From Phycisphaerae bacterium (lineage in GTDB: Bacteria; Planctomycetota; Phycisphaerae; UBA1845; Fen-1342): DNA of 64,000 nt. Positions 33,101 to 44,145 of this stretch are shown in pieces (the stretch's first letter is position 1; the number at the start of each line of letters is the position of its first letter). The notes beneath the pieces were generated by a model, which saw only the letters and a list, made by a program, of their open reading frames with translations, ran no database searches and was not told the DNA's origin. The stretch is taken from assembly GCA_028277645.1 (NCBI GenBank), contig JANQFV010000066.1, positions 1 through 64,000 of the forward strand, written 5' to 3'. Both the position numbers and the translations under genes were made by a program.

Positions 33101-34516
33101 ATGCCGATGTCAGACGAACGCATACTCCGCTTGCGGGCGTTGATCGCCGAGTTCCCCTGCACGCCCGGCGTGTACCTCATGAAGGATCGTGAGGGCCGCG
33201 TGCTGTATGTGGGCAAGGCCCGCGAGCTGCGAGCCCGTGTCGCCAGCTACTTCCAGGATGCTGCCGATCTGCTCAGCACGCGCGGGCCGGCGATCGCGCA
33301 CATGGCGGCGCAGGTCGAGCACATCGAGTTCCTCGAGTGCGACAGCGAGGTCGATGCGCTGCTCAAGGAAAACAGGCTGATCAAGGACATCCAGCCGCAG
33401 TACAACGAGCGGCTCAAAGATGACAAAACTTTTCCCTACATCGAGATCACGACCAGCGACGATTTCCCCGGCGTCTACCTGACGCGGAAACCGCGGGCGC
33501 GGGGCACGAAGCTCTATGGGCCGTTTACCAGTGCCGCCGGCGCGCGCGACGCGGTGAACGTGCTCCAGAAGATCTTCAAGTTTCGCACGTGCGAGCTGCC
33601 GATCGCGGCTGATGACGAGAAGCGGCGGTTCTTTCGACCGTGCCTGCTGCACGCGATCAATCAGTGCAGTGCGCCATGTGCTGATCGCATCTCGAAGGAA
33701 GCCTATCGCGCGGACATCCGACGACTGCGCAAGCTGATGGCCACGAAGCGCAGCGTGCTGCTACGGCAGTTGCAGCGTGAAATGAACGAGGCGTCCGCAG
33801 CACAGCAGTTCGAGGACGCCGCGGTGTTGCGCGACCGCATGCGTGCCATTGAGGCACTGGCGTTGTCGGGTGACGTGGCAGAGGACGCGCAACCCGAAGT
33901 CTTCTTCATCGATCCCGCGGAAGGTCTGCAGCGTTTGCAGGATTTGCTCGAGTTGCCTGAGCGACCGCGCATCGTCGAGGGGATCGACATTGCGACGTTG
34001 CACGGCGAGTCGTCAGTGGGTTCGCTCGTGTCCTTCATCGACGGCAAGCCGTTCAAGAGCGGCTATCGGCGCTACAAGATCAAGACCGTCGACGGCGTGG
34101 ATGATTACGCGATGATTCGGGAGGTCATCGCGCGGCGGTACAAGTACGCGGCGATCGCTGAGGAGCTTTATCCGGACGTCATCCTGATCGATGGTGGTTT
34201 GGGGCAACTGCACGCGGCGTTGGATGCGTTCGAGTATCTGAGGCAGGGGATCGAGGTGGACGGCCAGGAAGCCGTGAAGCCGGCGATGGTGGTGTCGCTC
34301 GCGAAACGTGAGGAGATCATCTACGTACAGGCGTGGTCGAAGCCGCTGAAACTCCCGCGCAACGATGCGGCGTTGCGCCTGCTCCAGTCAGTTCGCGACG
34401 AAGCGCATCGGTTCGGGCAGCACTACCATCATCTGCTGCGCCGCAAACGAACGCTGGAAGAGGATGAGCGAGCAGGGCGTCGTCCGCCGCGCGCGCGTCG
34501 AGGAAGAGCGCGCTGA
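33101..34516 (+). CDS. uvrC: Excinuclease subunit UvrC, without HhH domain
   Basis: Makes the two incisions of nucleotide excision repair. 471 residues against about 600 in most bacteria. The GIY-YIG 3' nuclease is intact (TPGVYLMKDREGRVLYVGKA, about 21-40). The Cys motif is near 185-200 (RPCLLHAINQCSAPC), the UVR domain near 215-250 (EASAAQQFEDAAVLRDRMRA), and the RNase H-like 5' nuclease near 285-440 (EGIDIATLHGESSVGSLVSF; LIDGGLGQLHAA). The protein ends in a basic tail after DEAHRFGQHYHHLLRRKR, so the C-terminal double HhH DNA-binding domain is missing. No frameshifted HhH remnant is seen downstream. ATG 33107 is a possible alternative start. Confidence 0.93.
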   Translation: MPMSDERILRLRALIAEFPCTPGVYLMKDREGRVLYVGKARELRARVASYFQDAADLLSTRGPAIAHMAAQVEHIEFLECDSEVDALLKENRLIKDIQPQYNERLKDDKTFPYIEITTSDDFPGVYLTRKPRARGTKLYGPFTSAAGARDAVNVLQKIFKFRTCELPIAADDEKRRFFRPCLLHAINQCSAPCADRISKEAYRADIRRLRKLMATKRSVLLRQLQREMNEASAAQQFEDAAVLRDRMRAIEALALSGDVAEDAQPEVFFIDPAEGLQRLQDLLELPERPRIVEGIDIATLHGESSVGSLVSFIDGKPFKSGYRRYKIKTVDGVDDYAMIREVIARRYKYAAIAEELYPDVILIDGGLGQLHAALDAFEYLRQGIEVDGQEAVKPAMVVSLAKREEIIYVQAWSKPLKLPRNDAALRLLQSVRDEAHRFGQHYHHLLRRKRTLEEDERAGRRPPRARRGRAR

Positions 34517-34529
34517 CGCGCCGGCACGT

Positions 34530-34567
34530 CCCTCTCTCCCGATCTCTCCCCAGTGAGGAAGAGGGGG
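34530..34567. repeat. Pyrimidine/purine inverted repeat, copy 2
   Basis: CCCTCTCTCCC-type sequence followed by GAGGAAGAGGGGG, between convergent uvrC and hppD. It resembles the element at 21491-21524 and could act as a bidirectional terminator. Confidence 0.45.
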
Positions 34568-34579
34568 CGTTCGCCGGGG

Positions 34580-35671
34580 CTAGAGGTTGCCGCGTTTGGC
34601 TTGTTCGCGTTCGAGTGAGACGAACAGTGCCTTGAAGTTGCCAACGCCGAAGCCGCGACTGCCATGGCGCTCGATGACCTCGAAGAACAGCGTGGGGCGG
34701 TCCTGCAGTGGCTGCGTGAAGATCTGCAGTAGGTAACCGTCGTCGTCGCGGTCGACCAGGATGCCCAGGTCCTGCAGTTCGGCGAAATCCTCGTCGATCG
34801 AGCCGACGCGATCGGCGAGATCTTCGTAGTACGTATCAGGCACGCAGAGGAAGTCGATCTCTCGCTTGCGCAGCTCGCGCACCGTGGCGCAGATGTCCGC
34901 GGTGTTCATCGCGACGTGCTGCACGCCGGGGCCGTTGTACCACTCGAGATACTCGTCGATTTGCGACTTCTTGCGGCCTTCGGCGGGCTCGTTGATGGGC
35001 AGCTTGATCTTGCGACCGTCCTCCATCACCTTGCTCATCAGGGCGGAATACTCGGTACTGATGTCTTCGTCGGTGAAATGCGCGAGCTGGGTAAAGCCCA
35101 TGACGCGCTCAAACCAGTTGACCCAGTAGTTCATCTCGCCCAGGTGGACGTTGGTGACGATGTGGTCGATCGCGACGAGGCCAGTGGTGGGGGCACCGTC
35201 AACTTCGAGCGGTTGATAGCCCGGGGCGAAAACGCCGCGGTAGCTGCGCCGTTCGACTAGCTTGATGAGTGTGTCGCCGGCGTATTTGATGACGCCGCTC
35301 TTGAGCGTGCCGGACTCGTCTTCGAATGCGCCGGCGGGCTGGACGATGGTGGCGCCGCGGGTCCTGACGGCTTCCATGGAGGTGTCGACGTCATCGACCT
35401 CGAGTGCGATGGTGCGTACGCCGTCACCGTGCAGCGCCGCATGGCGAGCGATTTCGTGGTCGGGTGTCAGGGCGTTGGAGAGGATGAAGCGGACCTGGCC
35501 TTGCTGCATGACGTAGCTGGCGCGGTCGCGGCAACCGGTTTCGAGGCCCAGCTTTGCGACGGGCTTGAAGCCAAAGGTCTTTTCGTAGAAGTGCGCGGCC
35601 TGCTTGGCGTTGCCGACGTAGAACTCGACGTGATCCCAGCCCTTGATGGGCAGAAAGTCTGTACCGGACAT
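34580..35671 (-). CDS. hppD: 4-hydroxyphenylpyruvate dioxygenase
   Basis: Converts 4-hydroxyphenylpyruvate to homogentisate in tyrosine breakdown, using Fe(II) and oxygen. 363 residues from ATG 35671; the open frame extends upstream but the family N-terminus starts here. Two VOC-fold halves are seen. The iron ligands are all present: His in GLVAIDHIVTNV (about 168), His in GPGVQHVAMNT (about 245) and Glu in PTLFFEVIER (about 325). The C-terminal helix has GFGVGNFKALFVSLEREQ. The homogentisate dioxygenase gene lies 14 kb away, so the pathway genes are scattered. Confidence 0.95.
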   Translation of the reverse strand: MSGTDFLPIKGWDHVEFYVGNAKQAAHFYEKTFGFKPVAKLGLETGCRDRASYVMQQGQVRFILSNALTPDHEIARHAALHGDGVRTIALEVDDVDTSMEAVRTRGATIVQPAGAFEDESGTLKSGVIKYAGDTLIKLVERRSYRGVFAPGYQPLEVDGAPTTGLVAIDHIVTNVHLGEMNYWVNWFERVMGFTQLAHFTDEDISTEYSALMSKVMEDGRKIKLPINEPAEGRKKSQIDEYLEWYNGPGVQHVAMNTADICATVRELRKREIDFLCVPDTYYEDLADRVGSIDEDFAELQDLGILVDRDDDGYLLQIFTQPLQDRPTLFFEVIERHGSRGFGVGNFKALFVSLEREQAKRGNL

Positions 35672-35824
35672 GGTTTGACCTGATCTTCCTCGGCTGAACG
35701 CGCTCGGCGACTCGCGGCCCGAGGCGAGTGCGGCGTGACGGGCCGGAGGAGGCGACCCATCACACCTGATTATCACGCGTGTCACGAGAGGCGGCAACCT
35801 GGGATGGTGCGCTCGTCCGAATAC

Positions 35825-35858
35825 AAAACGGGCCCCGCGGCACGAGGCTGCGGAGCCC
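35825..35858 (-). terminator. Intrinsic terminator of the dockerin-like gene
   Basis: On the minus strand GGGCTCCGC, an 11-base loop, then GCGGGGCCC followed by GTTTTGTATT. It lies about 33 bases past the stop of the secreted dockerin-like protein gene. Stem arms are at 35830-35838 and 35850-35858. Confidence 0.75.
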
Positions 35859-35890
35859 AACGTGTGTTGTGAGCAGGCGGGTCGGCGCGG

Positions 35891-36610
35891 CTACTCGACC
35901 TGAATCGAGAGCATCAGGTCGACGAACGCGTTGATGTCACTGAAGCCGATCTGGCCGTCGCCGTCGAAGTCGCCGTTCTCGACGGGGCAGTCGGGGTACA
36001 TGGCGGCGTAGACATCGGGATTGGTTAGCGCATCAACAAACGGATTGATGTCCGCGAAGTCGACCACGCCATCGCAATTGATGTCGCCCACCATGATGAA
36101 ACGGAGGTTGAGCGAGTAGTTTCTGGCCGTCGAACTCTCGTTGATCCAGAAGCTGTAGGCGCCGTAGCCCAGCGGTGGCGTGAAGTTGCCGTTGGATGCA
36201 CCGAGCGCCGGCAGCAGATCCTGGCCCACAAGCGCTTGGCTCATGAACGTGAATCCGTAATAGTACGGGTTGCCCTGCCCAGTAAAGTAGACGGGCGTGT
36301 CCTCGATGCCGATGAACGTCGTGTCGTTCGGATCGGTGAACGACGTCAGCGTTATCGAGATCAGCTCCCAGTCCTCGGGAATCAGGAATGTGAAGAAGTC
36401 GCTGTCCGTCAGTTCATTCTCACCAGAAACTGAGGCGTAAATGTTGTTGTCGCCCATTTCCGGCTCGAGAACGGTAGGCTGCCAGCCGAAGTCGGACAGC
36501 GAGCCCAGCGATTGCTCGTTCCATTCGAAAGCGACGGCGAGACTAACACTGATGAACGCCACGAGCGCGATGGCGAATCCACGCGCCGGAAGGCCTGCAG
36601 AGGCATGCAT
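35891..36610 (-). CDS. Secreted protein with dockerin-like C-terminus
   Basis: 239 residues from ATG 36610, with AGGAGGAGAGG just upstream. A signal peptide covers about residues 1-28 (GFAIALVAFISVSLAVAF). The middle part (about 30-165) is a beta-rich, Asn/Thr/Tyr-rich domain of unknown family (EDWELISITLTSFTDPNDTT). The C-terminus has two EF-hand-like dockerin repeats, GDINCDGVVDFADINPFVDA and GDFDGDGQIGFSDINAFVDL, with Cys in the linkers. Such ends are frequent in Phycisphaerae secreted proteins. No cohesin partner is seen here. A terminator follows. Confidence 0.85.
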   Translation of the reverse strand: MHASAGLPARGFAIALVAFISVSLAVAFEWNEQSLGSLSDFGWQPTVLEPEMGDNNIYASVSGENELTDSDFFTFLIPEDWELISITLTSFTDPNDTTFIGIEDTPVYFTGQGNPYYYGFTFMSQALVGQDLLPALGASNGNFTPPLGYGAYSFWINESSTARNYSLNLRFIMVGDINCDGVVDFADINPFVDALTNPDVYAAMYPDCPVENGDFDGDGQIGFSDINAFVDLMLSIQVE

Positions 36611-37138
36611 AATTTCCTCTCCTCCTGAGGACATCTAAGAGCAGTACCAGCGCGGCAACAAGCCCACCCAGCGCGAGTTACCTTGCCGTTCGGGGACCGT
36701 TAGAGAACTGTGACGCGAGCGCGCCCACCGGCTCAAGTCCAGCCGTAGCTTACAGAAACGGCGCACGGGGGGTCAAGAATAGTCTGGACGATGTGTCTCA
36801 CAATTGAATCTAGCCGGGTCGGCCCTGGGCTATATAGTCCTATAATATTACATTTTAAAATTTTCAGAACGGATGTGGCCCGGGATTGCCCAGGTGTCCC
36901 GTGAATCCCACGGGACGGGACGCAGCCAGGAGGCGCGGCGATACACCGCGTCGCGTGGACACTGGTCGCGGCATGTGGCCCGCTAGCGCGATGCTGCGGG
37001 ACACTCCCCGTCCAGCTTCTCGGCGGGGCTGGTGCGCGTCGAGATTTGGCCTATGATCAACGCCTTTGCCGCGGGCGCAATGGTGTGACCGCGAGGTATC
37101 AGCACGCTCTACGGGACTCCAGAGCGAAGGAACTGTCG
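36611..37138. other. Long structured leader region upstream of ppdK
   Basis: 528 bases without a gene. An AT-rich patch at about 36829-36870 includes TATAAT at 36841-36846, a candidate -10 without a clear -35. Downstream are a perfect inverted repeat (GTCCCGTG at 36896-36903, CACGGGAC at 36909-36916) and further GC-rich self-complementary sequence. If transcription starts at the AT patch, the ppdK leader is nearly 290 bases long. Confidence 0.4.
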
Positions 37139-40159
<3,021 letters not shown>

Positions 40160-40182
40160 CCGGCGACTCCTGTTATTCACAC

Positions 40183-40216
40183 GACAGCGGCCGGGACTGA
40201 GGTTCCGGCCGCTGTC
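40183..40216 (+). terminator. Strong hairpin after ppdK
   Basis: GACAGCGGCCGG at 40183-40194 and CCGGCCGCTGTC at 40205-40216 form a perfect 12-base stem with a 10-base loop, 23 bases past the ppdK stop. No T run follows, so termination may need Rho or the hairpin may protect the 3' end. Confidence 0.6.
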
Positions 40217-40246
40217 TGTACCGGGGCGGTCTACCGAGGTGCTGCA

Positions 40247-40903
40247 ATGTCAAACGAGACGATCCGCCTGACGGATGCGACGCATCAATACCTGATCGAG
40301 GCGACGCTGCGCGAGTCGGAACTGCTGTGCCGCCTGCGCACGGAAACGGCTCAGTTCGAGCAGCGCAACATGCAGATTGCGCCCGAGCAGGGGCAATTCA
40401 TGGCGTTGCTGGTCGAGATGCTCGGCGCATGCCGGGCGTTGGAGGTTGGCACGTTTACGGGCTACAGCGCGCTGTGCATGGCCAGCGCATTGCCGCCGGA
40501 CGGGTTGCTGGTGTGCTGCGACGTCAGCGCGGAGTGGACGGCGATCGCGCAGCGCTACTGGCAGGAGGCGGGACTGGCGGGGCGGATCGATCTGCGGCTC
40601 GCACCGGCCCTTGAGACATTGGATGCACTGTTGGCGGATGGTCAGGCGGGGACGTTCGATTTCGCGTTCATCGACGCCGACAAGACGAGGTACGACGATT
40701 ACTACGAACACGCGCTCGCGCTGCTGAGAGTCGGCGGCGTGGTGGCAATCGACAATGCATTGAGTGACGGTCGCGTCGTGACCCGCGAGACAGAAGACGC
40801 AACGGCGATCGATGCGTTGAATCGCAAGATTCACGCGGACGAGCGCGTGTCGTGCAGTTTGGTTCCGATCGGGGACGGCCTGATGCTAGCGCGCAAGCGC
40901 TAG
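40247..40903 (+). CDS. SAM-dependent O-methyltransferase (CCoAOMT-like)
   Basis: 218-residue class I methyltransferase of the caffeoyl-CoA/catechol O-methyltransferase family. Motif I is RALEVGTFTGYSALCMASAL (about 63-82), the acidic SAM-ribose strand is LLVCCDVSAEW, and the metal-binding/catalytic stretch is FDFAFIDADKTRYDDYYEHA (about 138-157). AIDNALSDGRV provides the later metal ligands. Its natural substrate is unknown. It converges with mgtE, and the two stop regions overlap by four bases. Confidence 0.9.
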   Translation: MSNETIRLTDATHQYLIEATLRESELLCRLRTETAQFEQRNMQIAPEQGQFMALLVEMLGACRALEVGTFTGYSALCMASALPPDGLLVCCDVSAEWTAIAQRYWQEAGLAGRIDLRLAPALETLDALLADGQAGTFDFAFIDADKTRYDDYYEHALALLRVGGVVAIDNALSDGRVVTRETEDATAIDALNRKIHADERVSCSLVPIGDGLMLARKR

Positions 40904-42237
40904 CTCCCCAGCGCCTCCAGCAGTGCAACGCCAACCACGAAGTAGATTAGCAATCCGGACGCGTCGACCAGTGTAGCGACGAGGGGGGCGGAGGAACTCG
41001 CCGGGTCGGCGCCCAGTCGACGCAGCAGGAACGGCAGCATAGATCCCGCCAGCGCGCCCCAGAGGACGACGCACAGGATGCTGCTCGCCACGGCGATCGC
41101 CGGAGGAAGTGGGGCTTCGCCCAGTCGCGGTGCCCCCGCGAAAGCCCAGGCACCGTTCCACACCAGGGCGACCAGCAGCCCGCAGATGCCGAGCAACAGC
41201 CCCAACCCCAGGCCATTGAGCAGTTCGCTCTTCATCACGCGCCACCAGTCGCGCAGCCGTACGTGATCGAGCGCCATGGCGCGGACGACCAGCGTTGACG
41301 CCTGCGACCCGGTGTTTCCTCCGCAGGCGATGATTAGCGGAACAAACACGGCGAGCACTTTGTAGCGGGCAATCATCTCGTCGAACTGACTCATGACCTC
41401 AACGGTCAGAAAGCCGAGCACGAGCAGCACAACCAGCCACACGCCGCGCTTCTGCATCATTTCCATGAAGGTGGCCTGGAGGTAAGGCGATTCGAGGGCT
41501 TCGGAACCGCCGATGCGGTGCATGTCCTCGGTCGCTTCCTCTTCCACGACGTCGACGATGTCGTCGGCGGTGACGATACCTTTCATGCGGCCCTGGCTGT
41601 CGACGACGGGCAGGCAGAGCAGGTCTTCGCGGGCGAAGACACGGCTGACTTCTTCCTGGTCCATTTCGTCGGGAATGGAGACAATGTCAGTCGTCATCAC
41701 CTCGTGGATCTTGCGGTCGTGTGGGGAGATGACGAGCTCGCGGAAAGAGACAACCCCTACGAGACGCTCCTCATCGTCGACGACGTATGCGTAGTAGATG
41801 ATCTCGGCGCTGGTTGTCTTGAGCTTACGGAGATACTCGATGGCCTGGTTGACGGTCATGTCCGCCCGCAGCCGAGCGAAGCGCGGCGTCATCAGACCGC
41901 CGGCGTCGTCCTCGTCGTAAGTGAGGAGCTCCGTTGTTTCGGCCAGCACGTTCTGATCGAGCAGCTCGAGCAGCGGACGGCGCTCTTCCTCGGACACCTC
42001 CTGGATAAGGTCGGCGATATCGTCCGGCGGCAGGAGTCGCAGCCACTTGCGGCGTTGCTCGCGTGGCAGCGCGGAGATGAGATCGCTCGCGTCGCGCGCC
42101 GGCAGGTGCGAGAGGAACTCCTCGGCCTCCTCGGGTGCGAGCGCAACGAAACCCTGGACCCGTTCGTCGTCTGAGAGCGCGGGCCAGGCCTCGCTGAGGT
42201 CGTGGGATTCCAGGTTTTGGACGTCGGGCGTCGACAT
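40900..42237 (-). CDS. mgtE: Magnesium transporter MgtE
   Basis: Magnesium channel gated by cytosolic magnesium. 445 residues from ATG 42237. The N-domain (about 20-130) is acidic and helical (LPREQRRKWLRLLPPDDIAD). Two CBS domains follow (about 135-255; VNQAIEYLRKLKTTSAEIIY; LCLPVVDSQGRMKGIVTADD). The pore domain has five membrane segments, with the family signature ACGGNTGSQASTLVVRAMAL in segments two to three (about 315). The upstream spacer of 160 bases was not found to contain an Mbox-type riboswitch by eye. It ends over the methyltransferase stop. Confidence 0.94.
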   Translation of the reverse strand: MSTPDVQNLESHDLSEAWPALSDDERVQGFVALAPEEAEEFLSHLPARDASDLISALPREQRRKWLRLLPPDDIADLIQEVSEEERRPLLELLDQNVLAETTELLTYDEDDAGGLMTPRFARLRADMTVNQAIEYLRKLKTTSAEIIYYAYVVDDEERLVGVVSFRELVISPHDRKIHEVMTTDIVSIPDEMDQEEVSRVFAREDLLCLPVVDSQGRMKGIVTADDIVDVVEEEATEDMHRIGGSEALESPYLQATFMEMMQKRGVWLVVLLVLGFLTVEVMSQFDEMIARYKVLAVFVPLIIACGGNTGSQASTLVVRAMALDHVRLRDWWRVMKSELLNGLGLGLLLGICGLLVALVWNGAWAFAGAPRLGEAPLPPAIAVASSILCVVLWGALAGSMLPFLLRRLGADPASSSAPLVATLVDASGLLIYFVVGVALLEALGS

Positions 42238-42397
42238 AGGATGCTCGTATCCGGCAGACGTCCAGCTGCGGCAGGCGCCGTACTGGCGTCGGCGGATGAT
42301 TGTGCTGTACGTCGCCGTGCGCGTCCAGCCGTCACCGGCGAGCACCACGGAAGACGATAGCGCCGGGATGTGCGTTCGCGCCGGTCGTGCTAGCGCA

Positions 42398-42931
42398 TCA
42401 ACCCGGCGGGTTCGACGCGTCGCGCTCGATGACGCCGACACGCTTGCCGGCGGTGGGCGCCAGTGTTGTCCACGTCCCGTCTGAAGTCTGGAGCACGGCA
42501 CTCCGATCGTCGCCGGTTACCGGCTGGTTTTCAGCCCAATTGGTGTACGCGGGACTCAGATCGCCCGGCCACAGCCACGTGTCTTCCGTGTACACGAGTC
42601 CAAGCCAGAACCCGCGTTGCGTATCGGGCTCGTCGCCAAACGTGGTCACCAGCCAGGCATTCTCGGCTGCGCTGTCGACGATGGCCAGGTAGCCACCCGC
42701 CGCCGCTGCTTCGGCCGCGGCGTTAGGCCGCTCGGTGTACGTGGTGAGTTTGTAGTAGTTTCCCGTGCCGGAATACTGCACCCATCCGCTCACGTTGCCG
42801 GTGGCATTGGGATCGTTGTTGTCGTTGGGATCACCTTGTGGACAACCAGCGACTAAGAACAGACATGCCAGTGAAGCCGTGACCAACTGGATGGTGCGGG
42901 GATAACTGGAGGGGGTTGAAGCTGCAAACAT
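42398..42931 (-). CDS. Lipoprotein with C-type-lectin-like domain
   Basis: 177 residues. A lipoprotein signal ends in FLVAGC (Cys near residue 30). A short Asp/Asn linker leads to a C-type-lectin fold (about 45-170): NYYKLTTYTERPNAAAEAAA, then GGYLAIVDSAAENAWLV, FWLGLVYTEDTWLW and the WAENQPVTGDD motif (about 133-143) that in this fold holds calcium and sugar. The domain has no cysteines, so the normal disulfides are missing, as in many bacterial versions. It probably sits on a membrane facing the periplasm or outside. The ligand is unknown. Confidence 0.82.
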   Translation of the reverse strand: MFAASTPSSYPRTIQLVTASLACLFLVAGCPQGDPNDNNDPNATGNVSGWVQYSGTGNYYKLTTYTERPNAAAEAAAAGGYLAIVDSAAENAWLVTTFGDEPDTQRGFWLGLVYTEDTWLWPGDLSPAYTNWAENQPVTGDDRSAVLQTSDGTWTTLAPTAGKRVGVIERDASNPPG

Positions 42932-43187
42932 CGATGTGTCTCTCCTGCTGCAGGTCGCGCCGCGGCGGACCTATTCTGGAAGTAAGGGGGCCGAAAATTC
43001 GAGTATAAGCGATGCGGCTGCGGAATTTCCAGCCGGCGCGACGGTGATGCAACGGCCAACTGCCCAGCGCACGAACTCTGACGTCGACGAATAAGACGTG
43101 ACCTGCTGCGTTCTCTCTGCCAGTGCGGAGTGTGAGCGACCATGCTCCCAGAGATCTGTTCCCCATGCTCGAAAGGAGTGTCGGACC

Positions 43188-43922
43188 ATGTGTCACGAAG
43201 CTCGATGGTTGAGAGTCGGTGCCGCGATCTGTGTGGCGGCAGCCATGCTCGGATGTGGGATCGAGGCGGCGGATAGCACGCTAAGTGAAGTGGCCGGCGA
43301 GATTGAAGGAACGTTCACGGGCGTTCAAGCGCGAGGCGGTGGAGACGGCGGACCACCGCCGGAGGGCCCACTCGGACTAACGGAAGAGCAAAAGGAGTTG
43401 GCGCAAGCAATCTTCCAATTGGCGCACGAGGATATTCAGGTGTTGCGCGATGCAGCGCGCGAGGAGATGCGTCTGCTGTTGACGGACGAACAACTCGCGA
43501 TCTTCGACGAGTTGCCGTCGCCTCCGCACCGCGGCGGCCATCGCCCGCCACCCGACGCGAACCAGCCGCCGGACGGTCACGGGCCGCCGCCGGATGGTGA
43601 GGGTGGCCGGCCGCCACGCCTGCCCTACTGCGGGGCTGTCGAACCGCCTGAGCACCCCAACGCACCGCAGAGCCCGCCGAGCTTCGACCGACTGATTGAG
43701 CTGCTTGGTCTTCTGGATGATCAAATTGCGGCGATGGAAGTGATCTTCGCGGATACCAAGGTTGCGATCGATGTTGTGAAGGATCAGGCGTGTGCTGATT
43801 TCCGCGCGCTCCTGACGGACGAGCAGCTTGAGATTCTGGACCAGCTACCGCCGCCGCCCCCGCCGCGACCGGGACAAGGTGGCGGCCATGGACCTCCGCC
43901 GGGTGCTGGTGGCGAAGTCTAG
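43188..43922 (+). CDS. Spy-like lipoprotein with two LTxEQ repeats and proline linkers
   Basis: 244 residues from ATG 43188 with AAAGGAGTG upstream. A lipoprotein signal ends in AAMLGC (Cys about residue 22). Two similar helical units follow, one near 60-108 (GLTEEQKELAQAIFQLAHED ... LLLTDEQLAIFDELP) and one near 165-220 (LLDDQIAAMEVIFADTK ... LLTDEQLEILDQLP). The LTDEQ motifs resemble the Spy/CpxP periplasmic chaperones. Between and after them are Pro/Gly/His-rich linkers (HRPPPDANQPPDGHGPP). This may be a stress chaperone or a metal-binding surface protein; the His/Pro linkers are unusual for Spy. Confidence 0.75.
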   Translation: MCHEARWLRVGAAICVAAAMLGCGIEAADSTLSEVAGEIEGTFTGVQARGGGDGGPPPEGPLGLTEEQKELAQAIFQLAHEDIQVLRDAAREEMRLLLTDEQLAIFDELPSPPHRGGHRPPPDANQPPDGHGPPPDGEGGRPPRLPYCGAVEPPEHPNAPQSPPSFDRLIELLGLLDDQIAAMEVIFADTKVAIDVVKDQACADFRALLTDEQLEILDQLPPPPPPRPGQGGGHGPPPGAGGEV

Positions 43923-44145
43923 CGCCCCCGCGCGGTTGCGCATGTAACTTCTCTGCGCAAAGGGCTCCACGTGTGGAATCGGCCGCGCGTGGGGCCCGGT
44001 ATTTGCGCACCGCCGGGCGACCGGGGAACCTACACGATTCTGGAAAATGACCACGGATCGATCGAATAGGGAGCGGGAATCGTCGTCTTCCACAGTAAGA
44101 ATGGAAGTCGCAGAACAAGGGGCGCGAGACACGAGGAGCAGTGCG

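Noticed and set aside
36804-36836. TTGAAT followed by TATATA as a sigma70 promoter for ppdK
   Set aside because: The gap is 21 bases, too long for a normal promoter; only the later TATAAT is kept, as a weak candidate.
42932-43187. A small gene on the minus strand between the lectin and Spy-like genes
   Set aside because: The open frames overlap the start regions of better genes and have no ribosome site or family features.
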